A stretch of DNA of 6,638 bases from Chloroflexota bacterium (GTDB lineage: Bacteria; Chloroflexota; Dehalococcoidia; SM23-28-2; HRBIN24). Both the position numbers and the translations under genes were made by a program. The stretch covers positions 1-6,638 of the forward strand of contig JAUQPQ010000082.1 in assembly GCA_030550295.1 (NCBI GenBank), in the 5' to 3' direction. This document shows, piece after piece, positions 5,503 through 6,638 of this stretch. Each line of letters starts with the position of its first letter. Position 1 is the stretch's first letter. The notes beneath the pieces are model-generated. The model ran no database searches and was not told the DNA's origin. It saw only the letters and a program-made list of their open reading frames with translations.

Positions 5503-6486
5503 ATGGATCCCCAACACATTCTTCTAAAGAAGGTGTCCTATGGCCACTGGGAGGCCCAACTGCCCAACGGACAGACAGTTGGGCCCGGGCCGATCTTCAG
5601 GGAGGCCCACTTCCAGAGGGTAGGCGAATACGTGGCCACCGATTTCTTTGGTGTGGGAAGTCTCGAGGGGGCGTACTGGTATGGCGCCGTCCTTGACCGC
5701 AACCGGATGCGGCGCGACTCCCTGCGGGAGGTCATCGGCGACGAGCTAGGCCTCAAGAAATGCCTCACCGCCAGTAGCCCAAGCAAAGGCGAAGAGGCCA
5801 TAAAGGCGGCCATCGAGAAAGAGCTCACCTTCCGAAGGGCCAGCGAAGCCTACCTTGCCCTCAAGAACGACTTCAACTCCATAGGCCGCTACGACGACGT
5901 CTCCTGGGCATACTACAGGGAACAGCAGATGGAGAGGATGTCCTACTTTTCCATCATCGATCACTTCTCCCCCAGTTCTTGTGCAGGCCCTTGCTCCGGG
6001 TTTACGGAGTATGGCTCAACCTGAGGCTCCTCTTGGGCCTATGGCCAAAGCAGCCGGAGGACGAATTTGAAGCAGCCATACAAGATTTAGAGGAGACGTG
6101 GCCCTGGGGAAAGGCCGCGAGAGAGGAAGAGGTTGACCGGCCCCGGTGGCTAAGGAACTACATCTACGAGCTAGTCACAGGCTATGGGGAGAGGCCGTGG
6201 CGCCCAGTGGGGTGGGGATGGGTTACCATCTTAGTCTTCGCCGTCATCTACGCCCTAGCAGGCAACATCGCCTCCACCGGCGCGGAGGCGGCCTCGGCCT
6301 TAGACATTCACAGGTGGGTGACGGCCATTACCCACAGCGTCGCCGCCTTTACCACCATCGGCTTCAACACCCTGGAGCCCATAGGGTGGGGTGCCCGCAT
6401 GCTTACGGCCCTGGAGTCCGGCCTTGGGCATAGGTCTTTTCGCCCTCTTTATCTTCACCATCGGCAACCGCATGTCCCGGTCGTAA
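5503..6486 (+). pseudogene. frameshifted two-helix ion channel with soluble N-terminal domain
   Basis: Read across two frame changes, this is one gene of about 327 codons. The first part (from ATG 5503, open to TGA 6022-6024) carries MRRDSLREVIGDELG and a helical stretch with FNSIGRYDD and WAYYREQQMERMSY, as I recall from bacterial pentapeptide-repeat/ion-channel proteins. The second part (open frame to 6572) continues with an acidic linker, a membrane helix (about 6199-6270), then a pore helix and filter-like T-I-G-F-N ending at 6368, in the style of Ion_trans_2 potassium channels (T-x-G-Y-G). Past about 6428 the homologous reading moves to the first frame again: IGLFALFIFTIGNRMSRS and a stop at 6484-6486. 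The first shift equals loss of one base between about 5935 and 6021 (a run of five C at 5969-5973 is a candidate). The second equals gain of one base in GGG at 6426-6428. Pentapeptide repeats are nearly absent, so the N-terminus may also be shortened. True decay or sequencing indels are both possible. Confidence 0.7.
5553..5585 (+). repeat. perfect 10-bp inverted repeat inside the start of the channel gene
   Basis: GGCCCAACTG at 5553-5562 and CAGTTGGGCC at 5576-5585 are exact reverse complements around a 13-base loop. The second arm runs into a separate palindrome, GGCCCGGGCC at 5582-5591. The hairpin lies about 50 bases into the channel reading frame and has no T-run after it, so it is not an ordinary terminator. 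It could be a stable mRNA structure limiting early translation or transcription, or a protein-binding site. Confidence 0.75.
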
Positions 6487-6505
6487 CTAGCCGCCACTGG
6501 GTAGC

Positions 6506-6572
6506 AAGGAGAGGGAGACATCTGGTGCTAGAGGGGGTGCTGGGCCTTCGTCCTGCCCTCAGGCCCTCTTAA
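6506..6572 (+). other. ribosome binding site and GTG with a 15-codon ORF, possible damaged gene start
   Basis: AAGGAGAGGGAG at 6506-6517 precedes a GTG at 6525 by 7 bases, better than most sites in this window. The frame reads 15 codons (M-L-E-G-V-L-G-L-R-P-A-L-R-P-S) and stops at 6570-6572. A different frame (codon starts from 6532) stays open to the window end and would join it through one indel near 6567-6570. The product would then be a gene running off the window. No family can be recognised from so little sequence, and it may simply be spacer. The next 66 bases show nothing else except AGAGGCCA repeated at 6582-6589 and 6601-6608. Confidence 0.25.
6542..6566 (+). terminator. weak hairpin after the channel gene
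   Basis: GGGCCT (6542-6547) pairs perfectly with AGGCCC (6561-6566) across a 13-base loop, followed by TCTT and no real T-run. It lies 56 bases after the TAA at 6484-6486 that would end the repaired channel gene. As an intrinsic terminator it is poor; it also falls within the possible short ORF at 6525-6572. Confidence 0.15.
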
Positions 6573-6638
6573 GAAGGTAGAAGAGGCCAGAGGGGTCTAT
6601 AGAGGCCAAGAGGTGGCTACGGGCCCAGCTTTCTTCGG

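Noticed and set aside
1..6638. CRISPR array, tRNA or rRNA genes, transposon ends
   Set aside because: No regularly spaced repeats, no cloverleaf-like segments in the gaps and no transposase sequence were seen by reading; gaps between genes are all under about 160 bases.

Overview
The window reads as bacterial chromosome of high GC content with compact, co-directional genes, all on the plus strand. Start codons include GTG, Shine-Dalgarno sites are purine-rich, and two junctions are 4-base ATGA overlaps. Protein styles (a divergent FtsH-like membrane AAA protein, crotonase-fold enzyme, pentapeptide/ion-channel type protein) fit a Chloroflexota-like lineage, but this is an impression of style, not a placement I can prove from the sequence.

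Layout. Bases 1-83 hold a leader with a possible extended -10 and a clear AGGAGG site. 84-1262 is sucC, the ATP-grasp beta subunit of succinate-CoA ligase. Its stop overlaps a well-placed ATG with its own ribosome binding site, but that frame ends after five codons, exactly where sucD would be expected. 1343-3985 encodes an 880-residue polytopic membrane AAA ATPase related to FtsH, with about 100 extra residues inside the ATPase domain, an EF-hand-like loop in that insertion, and a one-residue insertion in the zinc-protease motif. It overlaps by 4 bases a small exported or lipid-anchored protein of unknown family (3982-4590), followed 21 bases later by an enoyl-CoA hydratase/isomerase family protein (4612-5412). 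These three genes look like one transcription unit.

From 5413 on the character changes. A 90-base gap carries promoter-like hexamers, then a gene for a small pore-domain ion channel with a soluble N-terminal part (5503-6486) is broken by two frameshifts of opposite sign. The last 150 bases contain a good ribosome binding site and a GTG that opens only 15 codons, perhaps the damaged start of another gene. Either this end of the window is decaying or it carries sequencing indels.

Functionally, sucC (TCA cycle or acyl-CoA metabolism) and the crotonase-fold enzyme are CoA-linked. The AAA protein and exported protein form a membrane pair, probably in envelope protein quality control or remodelling. 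The most unusual object is the AAA protein: FtsH-like overall, but with altered pore loop, altered zinc motif, a large ATPase-domain insertion and an expanded membrane domain.
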